NCBI RefSeq assembly: GCF_900090045.1
Contig: NW_021638293.1
Coordinates: 62,001 to 126,000, forward strand
Direction of reading: 5' to 3'
Source of the DNA: Plasmodium malariae
Lineage: Eukaryota; Apicomplexa; Aconoidasida; Haemosporida; Plasmodiidae
DNA length: 64,000 bases
Both the position numbers and the translations under genes were made by a program. Shown here piece after piece: positions 38,901-52,197 of this stretch. Position 1 is the first letter of the stretch. The number at the start of each line of letters is the position of its first letter. The notes beneath the pieces were generated by a model that saw nothing but the letters and a program-made list of their open reading frames with translations, was not told where the DNA came from and ran no database searches.

Positions 38901-40540
38901 AAAATAAAGTAAAATGGATTCTTTATACCTAAGAAATTTTATTTTTATATTTAAAATATTAAAAGAAAGAGCTAACAATTTGTATATTAATGTATAATTT
39001 GTAGACAGATAATACAATTTTACCAAGTTTCTTAAAAATATAAATGATTTTGGGAAAGTTCAATGATTTTTAAACACTATTTTTCAATTACAGACATATG
39101 TTACTATAAAAATCATAAATGTTGCGGTCGGATGAAAAAAAAAAAAAAAATTTATTGTATAAACTGTAAAGTAATGTCTGGAATATGTTAGGGTATTTAC
39201 AAAGTTCAAACACTAATAAAGATGAAATCTCATTCAGAGAATAAATAAGAACAATATATTTTTGCATTTTATATTGTTCATTAGAAATTATAGCCTTTAT
39301 ATATTTGTATCTCCTTTATAAGATTCATATTATAATGAATATATAAATTTAAACAAATGCACTTTATAAATTGTTACGAAAAAGAATTTATCTAATTTAA
39401 AAATTAAATTACATATATATATATATATATATATTTTTTTTAAATATTATATTTGTCATATTGAAAATGTAATAACAAAAGAAAAAAAATATAATACGAA
39501 TGTAAAAGTATATTTTGTGATAAAATATTTCTAGAAATTATGAAAATTATAGAAAAATTTCTATAAAAAATAATTTTACATATAATAATTCACATGAAAA
39601 TATAATATTTTTATATAATATGAAAGAATTATACATAATCTACTTTTAAGAAATCTTACATATATTAATTTTCATCCTTAAATTTTTAAAGCAAATGACT
39701 CGATATTTATTTCCTATCTATATATAAAAGAATCCTACCAATATAACATATTATATTATAACATTTATAAAACTAATGTATATTAAATAAAATATATATT
39801 TTACAAAGTTTACCTACGAAGGAAGTAATATTTTTGTTCCATTATTTTTCTTTCTTTCTTTTTGTTGTATTTAGTGATTGTAAAATTGTAAATGCATTGC
39901 ATGTTAAATGCATTACATGTTAAATATATTACATTAATTATATAATACTTATTCATAATAATTCATCTAACCTAATTAATTTTCTATAAAATAATATGCT
40001 ACATAAAAAAAAATATATAATATCCTAAAAAATTTTAATATGCTTATGTAATTAATATTTCCTTACGGAGGATATTATATAATAATAATATAATTATTTT
40101 TTAATTTATTGTTTTCATAAGTATATATTTATATCAAATAAGATTACTTAATAACTTCAAAAAATATATTATAAAGAGAAAAAATATATATGAAGGCTCA
40201 AGCTGTTATAAATATTTATTATATATTTTCTTGCTGTTGCGTATAAATGTATATTTTTATATTACCCTGTTTTATAACGAAATTATATATGTAAAAATTT
40301 TTTTTTTTAATATTTAATTTTATTAAGATAAAAGTAGATCTTTATTTGCTATTTTAACGACACTTTTTCTGAGAGCACTATACTCATTAAAATTGGATTT
40401 TGATTTCAATTCCTCTAAATTCTATTACATGTTTTAACAATTTTACCGGTTTATATATAATAATGGAAATAATTAAAATATATAAAAATAATAATATAGC
40501 ATGACTATAATATTGAAGAATAAACATATAAAAAGAATCA
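38901..40540. other. intergenic
   Basis: AT-rich, with a (TA)n run near 39415-39434 and a 16-bp tandem repeat at 39888-39934. 3' flank of the broken exported-protein gene. No exon seen. Confidence 0.5.
39888..39934. repeat. tandem repeat, about three 16-bp units
   Basis: Units read GTAAATGCATTGCAT, GTTAAATGCATTACAT and GTTAAATATATTACAT. A short imperfect tandem array with no evident function. Confidence 0.85.
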
Positions 40541-41247
40541 TTATGTTCGATATATTAATAGATTTAATGGACTACATAATAGAAAAAGTAATAAATATAC
40601 TGCGAAAACAAATATTGACGGTACAGAAAATATTATAGAAGTATTCTTGCGTGCTGAATGTTCTAAACTTTTTTTCTGTATAGGATTAGCACATATGTTA
40701 TAGTTATATATAGGACTAAATCCCCTATATAATAATTTTTCAAACATACTATCTATAACTGAAAACTGTTCACATAATACAGATATATATTTCTTGACTA
40801 ATCTTTTTCTACAATTCTTGATTTATTTTTATTTTTAGTTATAACTCTTCCATAATATTCTGATTCACATATAACCTTGTTATTGTGTGAATAACCGTAT
40901 CCATTTCTATGTAGCTTATGCGCAAATCCTGCTTCTATTTTGTCATTTTCAAGTACTAATAATAATCTATTAGTTCTTGAATACAATATAATCTGTTCAC
41001 TCATTGCATCATCTAAATTATTATTACATTTATATTACAAACAAAATTAAATGTTTTTATTTTTTATAATGTTTTATATTCATCTGTTCATAAAATTTTT
41101 TATGTTATATATAACATGAAGAAGAATAAAGTATAAAGATAAGTTTTTCCTACCTTATAATATTACCACATTATTGAAATAGAAACTTGTCCAAACTAAA
41201 AGCATAAAAGTATGAATTTTAACTAAAGTAAATGACTACATTTTTCA
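40541..41247 (-). pseudogene. exported-protein gene, unknown family, broken
   Basis: The leader exon is recognisable at about 41247-41167 (VKIHTFMLLVWTSFYFNNV, then GTAAT), but a TAG follows its only ATG and no clean start remains. Exon 2 starts near 41012 after a TTTAG acceptor and its phase does not fit the leader exon. It reads MSEQIILYSRTNRLLLVLEN (an R-x-L PEXEL-like core), then a basic Asn/Lys-rich part, and stops at 40798. A one-base change in the A-run near 40803 would continue as KRLVKKYISVLCEQF, SMFEKLLYRGFSPIYNYN and a hydrophobic C-terminal span (IFVFAVYLLLFLLC), ending at 40541. It is not fam-l or fam-m. The leader exon matches those families; the second exon is unrecognised. Confidence 0.6.
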
Positions 41248-41399
41248 ATCAACAATAGATTTATTTAATGCTATAACAGCTTCAAGTACGTAAATATTCA
41301 ACTTTATATTAACACACTACTGATAAAAGTATACATTAATTTCTTCTGCTATTTTGTTTTATTTTTTTTCAAAAAGTACTAAATTACATAAGTAAAAAA

Positions 41400-43900
41400 G
41401 AAATACAAAATATATAAAAACAAATTATTAAAAAATATTTTAGTAAATAATTCTGTAATGTTATGCAATAAAAAAGAAATATAAATTAAAATAATTTTTG
41501 GTAGAAATAATTTTACTAATAAATGATGAAAATGCATATATTTTTTAATTTCCTAACAGAGTAATACTGAAAATTTTTTATGAATATATTTCAAAGAAAA
41601 AAATATAATAAAATGAATTATTGATTTATTAGTTATTTCACTTTTTATTTAGAACAAAAAAATATTTATGTGCTAAGAATACATAAATTCGTATATATAA
41701 GGAATGTAGTTTTTAAATTTTTTATAAATACACTTTTAATAAAATAATTTTTTTGCATATATTTTTTTTTTTGTACATATATTTTTTTTAAAATGTTGTT
41801 TTATAATTAAAAAACATCAATTGTTTTATATAATATAATAGCGGTAAAGATAAAGAATCAAAAAATACAAATATTTTTTTTTATATAAATTATAAAATAA
41901 CATGTGATATATGCCTTGGTACATGTGAAAAGTTTATATATCCTTTTTACAAATGTGTGATTGTAAGAATCAATTTATATATAAAAATTTTGTATTTAGA
42001 GAAGTACAATCCAAAATAGTGCCTTTAAATATCTGTATCGCATTAATATAAGTAGAATACTATAATTTTTATATAATTTAAAAAAAATGCTTTTTATTTA
42101 TAACCACTTAAAAAATATATATTTAAACTGAAAATTCAATTATTCATATATATATATATATATATATAAGTTTTATTTCTTTTATTAAAATATTATATAT
42201 TTAAAAAGTCTATGGAAATATTAAAATTAAAAATGAAAGATGTAATAGCATAATGAGGAAAATTTTTTTTTTAGTGTTTATTATAATTTTAAATAAAAGT
42301 ACAGTTAAATTTAATTTAAAAAAAAAATAACTTACAATATAAATAAGATAGTTAAAATCTGCGAAAATTTAATATATAATATATTATACAAAAAAAAAAT
42401 TATTTTTTTTACATATATATTAATTTTTTTATTGAAAATTATAAATAAGTTCAGAATTTGGTATATATTTTTTGTTAATTTATAAATAAGTACTATCCAA
42501 ATTAATATATCAAATTATAAATTTTATTCTACTAGCATATATAAAAAAAAAAATAAATTGTTTCCTTTGGTGTACGTCTTTAAATGCAGATATATTTGTG
42601 TTTCAATATTTTTATTCTTTGTTCGTTGCAGTTACTTGAAAAACATAATTATAAAAATATTATATATTAAATATATTATTTTACGTTTATAAATAATAAC
42701 TTGTTGTTAATTCTTTTAATCAAATTATTATTTTAAAATATAATTAATTAAATGAAAAATATAAAAAAGTCAATAAATAAAATATGCCATATTTAATTTT
42801 ATTCTTAGGAAAAATATACAAAAATAAAATATTCTTTTATACATTTCACGATTTCGTAAGCAAATATATTTATAAATATATTATATGCATTTATATATAT
42901 AGTTATAAGCATTTTTAGAATGATGTTATACTGTTCTAGATCATTGAATATTTCTTAGTTTGTTAAATATTACATACTCTAATTTAAATAAAAGATATAA
43001 CGGCACAACTCAATAATTAATACCACACATTATAAGGATTGCTCTATGATATATATTCGAAAAATCTATAATTTTCTATTTAATAAATATTTTTAATTAC
43101 GCATGCAGATAATTTAGAATGACATTTTTATGATTACTTATTTTTTCATAAATTATTTTTTTAATGATATATTTTTTATAAATATCTAAATCAGTATTAA
43201 CTAATTGTACATATTTAGCCAAGTCAAAGTAACATCCATAAATGATATTCATTTGTTTTGTTAAATATACATTTTTTTCTTGAGTAAATATATATATCAT
43301 ATATTAGAAGTATTATTATATATGTATCTTCGTATGAATTCAATATATATACATATATAATGATTAATCCATATATATATTTATATAAACCCCTTAATAA
43401 TTTGGGTGGTACTTAAACTACGGTATTAACTGTAATATTCATTTATTCTCATTATGTCCTTTAAACTAATAGTTTCTTTTTCTATTAAATAATAATAACA
43501 TTACTTTTTTATATCGTTGGCTATATGTATTTTTTTATTTCGTCATTTTGTTTAAAATTAAATAATTGTAAACTACATATATTTTCAGTGAAAATATTAT
43601 TATTCTATTGTTATATTAGGAATTCTACAATTATATTTAGTATAAATATACTACGAAATTTGACGTATGTTCTTTTTAATATCACGTCAACTAAAATGTA
43701 TCAACACGAAATTATATGCCTTAATTAATTAAGAAAATAAGTGACATCTCTACTTCCATCTAATGTTTTTTCATGACATATTTATATTTTTTTACTTCAC
43801 TCCTTTATTCATATTACTTTTTACTTTTTATTAAAATTCTATAATCAAAACATATTTAGCATGTTCGCATAGTAAATAACTTCTCATATATTTAACTAAT
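41400..43900. repeat. diverged segmental duplication, copy C (partial)
   Basis: Collinear with copy B from about 35.8 to 37.7 kb and with copy A from about 4.4 to 6.5 kb. Shared landmarks: 41500-41540 with 35815-35850; 41880-42000 with 35930-36060; 42480-42720 with 36480-36720; 42980-43030 with 36970-37010; and 43580-43620 with 37550-37600. It lacks the multi-span gene and sits directly upstream of the broken exported-protein gene instead. A (TA)n run lies near 42148-42168. Confidence 0.5.
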
Positions 43901-45081
43901 TCATATTTAACACTAAAAAAAGGAAAAAATAAAAGATAAATAAATTAATGCTCCTACCATATAATTTATGATTCAATAAATATATTGAATGAAATGTAGA
44001 AAAAACATAAATAAAATAAGTAATTTTAATTACTAAATATTTATTTCTGTCGTGCAAACAAAATTTGGTAATAGTCTCAATGAAAGGCACTTAAAAAAAA
44101 AAAAAAACGTAACATTCTATATTACACTGTATAACAGAACCTAATATTAAATTAATGTACAAAGTATAAATATTTTTAACATAAAATAATATTAATAACT
44201 CATTTGATTCACAAATCATAACAAAATTATTAAAATAAACAAAAGAGTTTATTTTTTTTCATCTTCTAATATTTAAATTGTATATTTTGTGTATCCTCAA
44301 TTTCCTTATATAACATTTTAATCATAGATTAAACAAATTATTTCATAAAAATAAATAGAAAAAAAGAACAAGAAATAAAAAGTAATTATAAATAAATTAT
44401 TTGAAGTTATTCATACGAACTAACTTGATATTTTTATCAGATTTCTTCTTTAAAATGTATTCTTAGTTCTAATGCAACAAATTTAAACTTTAAGTAAAAT
44501 TAAATGTGTTTTAATAGAGTAAATATAATCTATCACTTATTTCTTACATGTATTTAAAAAAAAACATAAAATAAAAATATAATATAAAATAATGATACAC
44601 ATATTTTAATTCGCTTTGTTTCCTTATATGCAAAATACGACAAAAAATATTTTCAATTTAAATCAAATAATGCATTAATTTTATTGCGGAAGGTATAATC
44701 ATTTAAATGTAGAAAAGATAAAAAATAATTAAAAGTACATTTCACATTAGCGTATTCAAAATGACACATGATATAAATGAAAGTATATGAATTTTGATTT
44801 TATAAATATATTTGATTCCATAAATAAATATATATATATATATTTATATATTTAAAATATAATTAAATGAAGAAATGTATATATTAAACATAATATTATT
44901 TTAAGCTGCAGAAATAGTATAGAACACAATTTGGAATATATAAACATATCCAAATTAGAAATATAATTAAAACTGTATAATTTCTTTGTTATGAATCAAA
45001 AAGTCTGAGCACAGACAGGTGAATTTATTAAATCTATTCATTTATACGTATTTTCGTTATTTTAGTAAAACATATAATAAA
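43901..45081. other. intergenic
   Basis: AT-rich 3' flank of the gene at 45.1 kb, with an A-run near 44092-44106. The open frame at 43896-44090 (-) has no support. Confidence 0.5.
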
Positions 45082-45972
45082 TTATAGATTTTTATTGCCA
45101 TAAGATATTACTTTATGGGCGGAAGAATATGCTGTATTATGCAATTCATGTTTTTTATGTAATAATTTTACATTTTTTACAATTATTTTGAAAATGTAAA
45201 TCATAACTATTATAAATATAAAAGAGAATATAGAAAATCCTATCATGGTTAGATCATACCAAAAGAATGAGATTTCATTGCTATAAGTATTTGGTATATA
45301 CTTTAAAAATATTATAACTGCTAGTATTATTCCAACTATTATAGGAAAGAAAGGTAATGTATAAAGAACATTTTGTTTTAGTTTTATACTATTTCTTAAA
45401 AAAGAAAAATCAGAATTCGTAGTATTCCAAAGTTTATTTTTATAATATATTTTGTCGAGTATTCTTTTTTTAAAATGTTTTTGTCTCTCTGTGCAAGTAG
45501 AATATTTGCATTTTCTAGATTGTTCATGCCGTCCTGAATTTCTTAATAATCTTTTATTGGGGTACTTATTTTTATCTTTACATACTTTCTCATTATTAAA
45601 TGTATATTTTTTCGGGTACTCTTCATGATTTGGTATCTTATCTTTCGTCCATATAATATTTGAATACTTTTTATGTTTATGTTTTACTAGTAATCGATAA
45701 GTCCTTTCAACTAATCCTTTGTTATCACTATTTTTCCTGTCAAAATATGCTTTAAAATTAATCTAAAAAAAGAAATAATATTATTATAAATTAATGAAAT
45801 TAATAAGATCATGTCAACAAAAAGTATTAATAAAATAAAAATGAGTAAAATATGACACGTACATGTATACTGAATAATGTCATACATCATCATTGTTATA
45901 ATGGCATTTCCAAGTTAAAAAAATAAACGTAGCAATTTTAATAAAAAGCAGCAACTTATTTTTCTACTCCAT
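45082..45972 (-). pseudogene. exported-protein gene related to fam-l/fam-m; stop at codon 3
   Basis: Exon 2 (45762-45082) is open for 226 codons from a T-tract/TAG acceptor but contains no Met until late. It reads INFKAYFDRKNSDNKG, RTYRLLVKHKHKK (PEXEL-like), then a polar Lys/Asn-rich part with three Cys (RKCKYSTCTERQKHFKKRI). Two spans follow (about LYTLPFFPIIVGIILAVIIF and IGFSIFSFIFIIVMIYIF), then a His/Lys-rich tail. The exon 1 counterpart, 45972-45886, is ME-stop-KNKLLLFIKIATFIFLTW to NNDD, then GTATG. The TAG at 45966-45964 stands where relatives have Gln (CAA), so one C-to-T change in a CAG codon would explain it. Joined length would be 255 residues. Either a very young pseudogene, a polymorphic nonsense allele or a base error; everything else looks intact. 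Not assigned to fam-l or fam-m. Confidence 0.7.
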
Positions 45973-48319
45973 AATTGAGATTATTAATATTCTAATATAT
46001 TCAGTTAAGAAAATATCAAAGGTAATATAATATATGTTAATTTATAAAAGATAATATATTTAATTAATTTTTTTTTAAATATTTTTTTTATAAAAACACA
46101 ATGACACTATGTGACTATAATATCTTTTACGATAGATATAAAACAATATATATTTATAATATATTATTAAATTTTAATCTTATTCCTATATATAAGAAAT
46201 AATATATTAACTATCTTATCAAAATATGAATTCATATATAAATGTACCATATGTATAATTTAATTATTTAATATAAGAACAGTAATTAAATAGTATTTCT
46301 TTTAGTATTTTTTAAAATAAAATAAAAATAAAAAATTATGTAATTTTGTAATATTGTGAAATACCAATTTTATTTATAATATAGAACATATATATTATAG
46401 ATTAAAATATATATTAACAGAATAATTGCAATCTTGTGTTTATTGTTTTTTTAAATAACTCTAATTATATAAACATCGTATTTTGGAAAATGTGGTTATT
46501 TACATTAAAATTACTTATAATCATACTATAATAATAATAATTATTATAATAATATAAAATAAATATGAAATAGTTTCTCCATATTTTTGTCATATATTTT
46601 ATTCTAACACTTTTATAAGTTATGACCTATTATATATTTATAAAATTATGTTTACACTATTCTAACTAATACATGAAAATATACATATCATAATGATTAT
46701 TACAGGATATTTTTTATTTACGTATCACAGTATAAGATTAAAATTTTTTACTATGATTAATATATATTACTATTTATTAACTAAATATTTTATAATTTAT
46801 TTACTTATATAATTTTTTTTCTTTTTGATAAAGAATATATATATTTACAGGATATATTAATTAAAAAAAAAATAAAGATTAAAATTAAATCTGGTATAAA
46901 AAGAACAAATAGTATATATTATTGCATCAATTTAAATGTATTTCAAATCAAATAAATTTACAAATAAGAATAATGTACAGCATATAATATTTACATAACA
47001 AATAAAATAGAATAACAATTTAATTCACAAAAATATAAGAATTACTAATTTATTTTCTGATTATTTTAGAATAAATATATTCTTATTTATTTAATTTTTA
47101 ATAAATCCATAATCTAAAAAAGAGTTTTTTAGATTTAAAGCTTAAACAATAAACATAAATAAGTAATTGACTGTTAATAATCAGCCTTGCATAAAAAATA
47201 CTGTATTCCATAATATGCCTGTTCCTATGTATATTAATAGTAATAGTGAAAATTATAAAAATATTTTGTTCATGTAAAATTATTGTAATCATCTTAAGTA
47301 AAAATTTAATTATTTTGTATTCGAAAAATATTATTTCTACAATTGAATATATAAATTATACAAAAGATAAAATTATAAACATTAATATTAATACATATTT
47401 AATGTTTTAATACTTATATATTATTCTCGCGACAGAATTTACTCTTTTTCTTGTTTACCTTCACTCTGGTTTTCGTCCATTTTTATCTTTTCATTTTTTT
47501 ACTCAAAGTTAATATTTACATATAAAATAATGTTAAAACAATATAATCATATATAATAGTCCATATATATCTTAAATTCTTGAAAATAAACGAACCCTAT
47601 AATATAATCCTAGTAAACATTTATTATGAAGGTGCCTTTTCAGTTTTACGAACATTCATTGTTTCCAAACTTTATCTTTATTCATTTTTTAAGTAAAACA
47701 AATTATATAATTGTACAAATTGTTTGTGTATCCTTTTTGTTTTTTTAAGTAATATACAAATACATTTATTCCTACTGAAGTAAATAATTTCCTTCATATT
47801 AATTAAAATCACATGCAAATCGTGTTCCTACATATATATATATATATATTAGATGCTTTTTGAATTATTTATTATATTTAATAAATAATACTATTAGTAT
47901 TTAATACGTACAGATGGGAAAAAATAAATATAAAATAATATTTAATGTCCATTTCTAAAATATTATTTCATATTTATAATAATTATATAATTCCAAAATT
48001 ATAAAAAATAATATATTCATTTAAATTTTCAATTTTATCTAATATATTATATTATTTATATGTCTATAAGTATTATTAACTTTGAAATATCTAATTTCAG
48101 TTTCTTAAGAAAGATATATTTTCCTAGAATTTCTCCTACTTTATATATTTAATACAATATATTTTTTTTCTAATTCTAGAAAATTCCCATATTTCAATTA
48201 ATATATTTAGTATTCTTCTATATTGTGAAAACTATGACTTAATATATAGTAACCTTATAAATAGATGTGTTATATAAAATTTAAATATTTTATGTGTGCA
48301 ACTGTTAAACATTAAAAAT
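45973..48319. other. intergenic
   Basis: It holds a weak upstream-block match (46360-46410) for the gene at 45.1-46.0 kb, then AT-rich sequence. Small non-AT-extreme patches near 47425-47520 and 47620-47690 give short Lys-rich minus-strand peptides with stops. They could be relics but are too short to call. Confidence 0.45.
46360..46410 (-). promoter_or_regulatory. shared upstream block, weak copy
   Basis: About 390-440 bp before the ATG at 45972. It contains TTATAATATAGAACATATA and TATTATAGATTA, resembling the block at 29785-29850. The expected position is the main support. Confidence 0.35.
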
Positions 48320-48730
48320 TAATAAGGAATTCGTAAGAATCATATGACTTTAAAATTGTAACTATAATAAAATATGTTAATAAACCACATAAATATACTG
48401 AAACACAGTGCCATTCAAATTCCATAAAATCCTCATTTCTTGCTTTAGCGTCATCAGTATAACCTTCTGATGATATTGTATATGAGTATATATTATTATA
48501 TCTATTAATTATATTAACAATTATTGCAATATTTTCCTCACATTTTTCTGTGTAAAACTCTAAATTATTTTACGGGAAAATGTTAATACTACAAATTCAC
48601 CAACATATTAAGACAGTAAATCATCATTTTAATAGTTTTTTATTTATAATAATATAACAATTTTTAATAATATTATATGTTATTTGAACTTTGTCATTGT
48701 CTTCAAAAAAAAAAAAAATATACATATGGA
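48320..48730 (-). pseudogene. orphan exon(s) of an unrecognised gene
   Basis: A minus-strand frame of about 84 codons (48570-48321) follows a possible TTTAG acceptor. It reads EFYTEKCEENIAIIVNIINR, then ISSEGYTDDAKARNEDFMEF, EWHCVS and a hydrophobic C-terminal span (VYLCGLLTYFIIVTIL) before KSYDSYEFLINF and a stop. Composition (Glu, Asp, Cys, Trp) is unlike random translation of this DNA. An upstream piece near 48630-48715 reads EDNDKVQITYNIIKNCY after a long T-tract. No ATG leader exon was found. It could be the terminal exon of a decayed membrane protein gene; I do not recognise the family. Confidence 0.4.
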
Positions 48731-51700
48731 CACAATAACCAATTAAGAAATCATGGCTCTTAAAATAACAACATTATTCAGGTGACAGTAAGTGTTATAT
48801 AATATAAAGTAACGTAAAAAACTCTAATGTATAGATGTTCATAAATTTTAATTTAAATTAACGTAAAACAAGCGCTAGAATAATATATTTTAAGGGTAAT
48901 GTTAAAAATACCAAAAAAAAAGATATTAATAATTGTATATAATAATAATATTTAGAATGTCATAGTATATAAGCAGAGTTAAATTTAAGGAAACAATAAA
49001 AACAACGTGGGAACTAATTTAAAAAGATAAAAAATATAATGAAATTAATATACAAATATTTTATTCAAAATTATAAATTATAAAGAAAGAACATACAAAA
49101 TATAAAAAAGCCTTAATTTTAATTTGAACTCCCTTATACATGTAATGACTTATAATAAATGCAATTAGAATAAATAGTATTTCGTATAAACAGTAAATCT
49201 ATATAATATACATAGACAGATATTTAAGAAGAATGACATATTAATGATTAAATTATGGTAACGTAAACAATAGATGAAATGAATAAAGAGAATTATGTTT
49301 AAAATAACTAAAAATTCGTAATAATAAAAATAGCTTTTAATGTATAATTAAGCATGCATATTAACATATGTCCTCTTATCATTAAATAATGTGAATGTAG
49401 TAAATTACTAATTCAAAATTTGAAATACCAGTTCTATAAACTCATAATTTAATATAAGCCAAATTATATGTATAACAATAATATGTTATCTATTATGATT
49501 AAACGATATTAATATAATCCTAATAATAATAGTAAATATTTCATACTTTGATTATGCAGAAAAATACAGTTTATTCAATTGCTAGTAAAAGTAGTTAAAA
49601 AAAAATTCCTTGTATGGAATACTGTGAGCCTACATTTATATACATAAATAAAAGGATATATATAATGTTACAATATATTTATCATAATATAAAATTTGGT
49701 AATCTATTTTACATTATGTTATTGCTTAAAAAGTCTTTCACTATTATAATACATCGATAATTATAAACTGCACTATAAAATAATATGAACTATAATTTTA
49801 ATTACTCATCGGATTTTTGTAATAGTTTATGTCATATTTACTTCATTGTATATTTGTATTATATAAGAAATAATTATAATATATTATTTCAAGTTACTAA
49901 AGTATGTTATATATCATTAGTATTACGTTTATTTACAGCTATATGCTTTACTAGGTATATATATATTTCAATTTCATTAGCATTATTGATTTGAAAAGTA
50001 TATTTATTCAAAACATCAATTTCATAGATAAATATTAAATTTTTTATATATAAATAAAATAACCATAGGTATAAGAAGAAACATTCAGTAAATTTTATGA
50101 ATATTTATTAATATTTTATTATTTTAAATTAATTGTCATGAATTAACTATAGTAACATACAATAAATTATATTATATATTAAAAATAACAATGAGAAATA
50201 CATCAACAAAAAAACAAAATTTTCATAAATTTTTAAAAATTAAAGAAAAAAAACAAAAAGAAAAAAAATAATATATATATATATATATATATGAATACAA
50301 ATATTAAGCAGTTCTTCCAAAAAATTTTCAGATATTTGAGAAAATAATATTTACTTTTATATTACCATATAATCATCCACTATAACACGTTAATTATGTA
50401 TTACTTTTACAACTTATGCGATATACTCAAGTACATAATTTGAATATATAATATCTTAACAAAATGATAAATTATTTTTATATTATTTTCTCTTATATTT
50501 TCATTATTCAAAATATTTTTAGAAGAAAAACGATCGAATTTAAGGTATTAGAAAAAAAAAGTAAGCATAGAATAAAAAATTTTGTAGAAACCCAAAAATA
50601 AAAATTAAACGTATATGAAAAAAAAAATTTTTTATTACTTTTGATTGATGTAACATAATTATAATAAATTAAATAATTATGTGAATTAACTACTTACCAA
50701 AAATTAGTACCAATTAATATATATATATTTTTATGTAAATATATATATTTTTTTTTTTCTAATAATTCTACATTCATTATAGACTTGTTTCAAACAAAGG
50801 ATTAAAATTATAAATAATATATTTACATTATAAAAGAACAAGCTACGTTGTTCAATATACTTTTAAATAGTCCTGTAATTCCATTAATAAACTCAAATAA
50901 TAAAAAGATTTATAAAATAATACATGATCTTTTTTAGTTTTAATACTAAATAAATATTCATCAGTTATACTAAAACGATACTTACATACAATTATCAAAT
51001 TTATTAAAAACGAAAAAATAAATTGTATATTTTTAATATATTTATTCTAACATATGCATTAATTATTACAGAAATAAGGTTATAATACTTCAATACTTGT
51101 TGTATTATTTAATGTAATACATTATTTATTTACAATTAATTGTAATAATAATTTTTTTTATAGTAAAGTTTTAATTTTTTTTAATTATTTTTAATGATAT
51201 AGCATAATTTTTTGGTACACGTATATCTAATAATTTTGCATATTTTAATTAAGTAGACAATCTTTTTTTCATTAGCTGATATTCTTAAATATACACTTTA
51301 TTAAATAAAATATAATCCATATTTAATCAATCACATACAAAAGTGGTATTAGATATAAACATAAGAATATTATATGTATAGTAAATTATGTTATTTTAAT
51401 AATATCCGTTGGTACAATACATATTATAAATAACTAATATATAGGTAAATGATATATATATATATATAATATTAATTGCCAAAACTACTTTTCAGTTGCT
51501 TGTACTTTATGCATCCATACAAATTATTTAGTATTATTTATTTATTATTGATTCTTTTCTATCTTCAGGGCATCCTAAATTTAAAAAAGTGCTAACAAAA
51601 TAGTTATATCATTATAATGCTTAAGATCAAACATAAATAACAAAATAAAAAGAAAAATGCCATCAGTTCTATTAATGATTTGATATAAAGACTATTTATT

Positions 51701-52197
51701 TTCAGAAAAAAAGAACAAAAAGTATTATTTATAGTAACATTAATAATAGAATTTATATGTTTTGTATTTAAAAAAAAAGTGTATATATATATATATATAT
51801 TAATCGTAAACCATAAAATTAATATTATTTATTAGTGTTACTTATATGTAATTTTTTATTTTGAACAATTTGGATTTTAGTACAAAAATAAAATATTAAT
51901 TCTATGTACAGATATACACTTTTCTATATTATAATATTAAAATATGATTAATATATATCTTCAGTTATATATATATTTAATATGAAAGAAGAGAACAATC
52001 AAAAAAAATAAATACAAAGATTTTTAATTATTTTGTAATACTCATATAAATTTTAATAAAAAAACTAATTTTATAGTTTCTTATTATTACGATATATTAA
52101 CTCAAAATTTCCCTACTGATAAATAAAATAATATAACTTTTTATTTTTCTTTTAGATTGTTATTTACAACCAACTAGTATCTTGACACATAGTTATT
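48731..52197. other. intergenic, 5' flank of STP1
   Basis: AT-rich, with (TA)n runs near 50271-50292, 51455 and 51785. The plus-strand frame at 49785-49994 is low-complexity and unsupported. No repeated upstream block of the fam-l type was seen before the STP1 ATG. Confidence 0.5.

Noticed and set aside
45711..45893. 60-residue minus-strand open frame
   Set aside because: Covers the intron and exon edges of the exported-protein gene in a different frame; exon 2 proper is the 226-codon frame from 45762.
49785..49994. 69-residue plus-strand open frame
   Set aside because: Tyr/Ile/Phe-rich low-complexity sequence with no supporting exon or homologue recognised.
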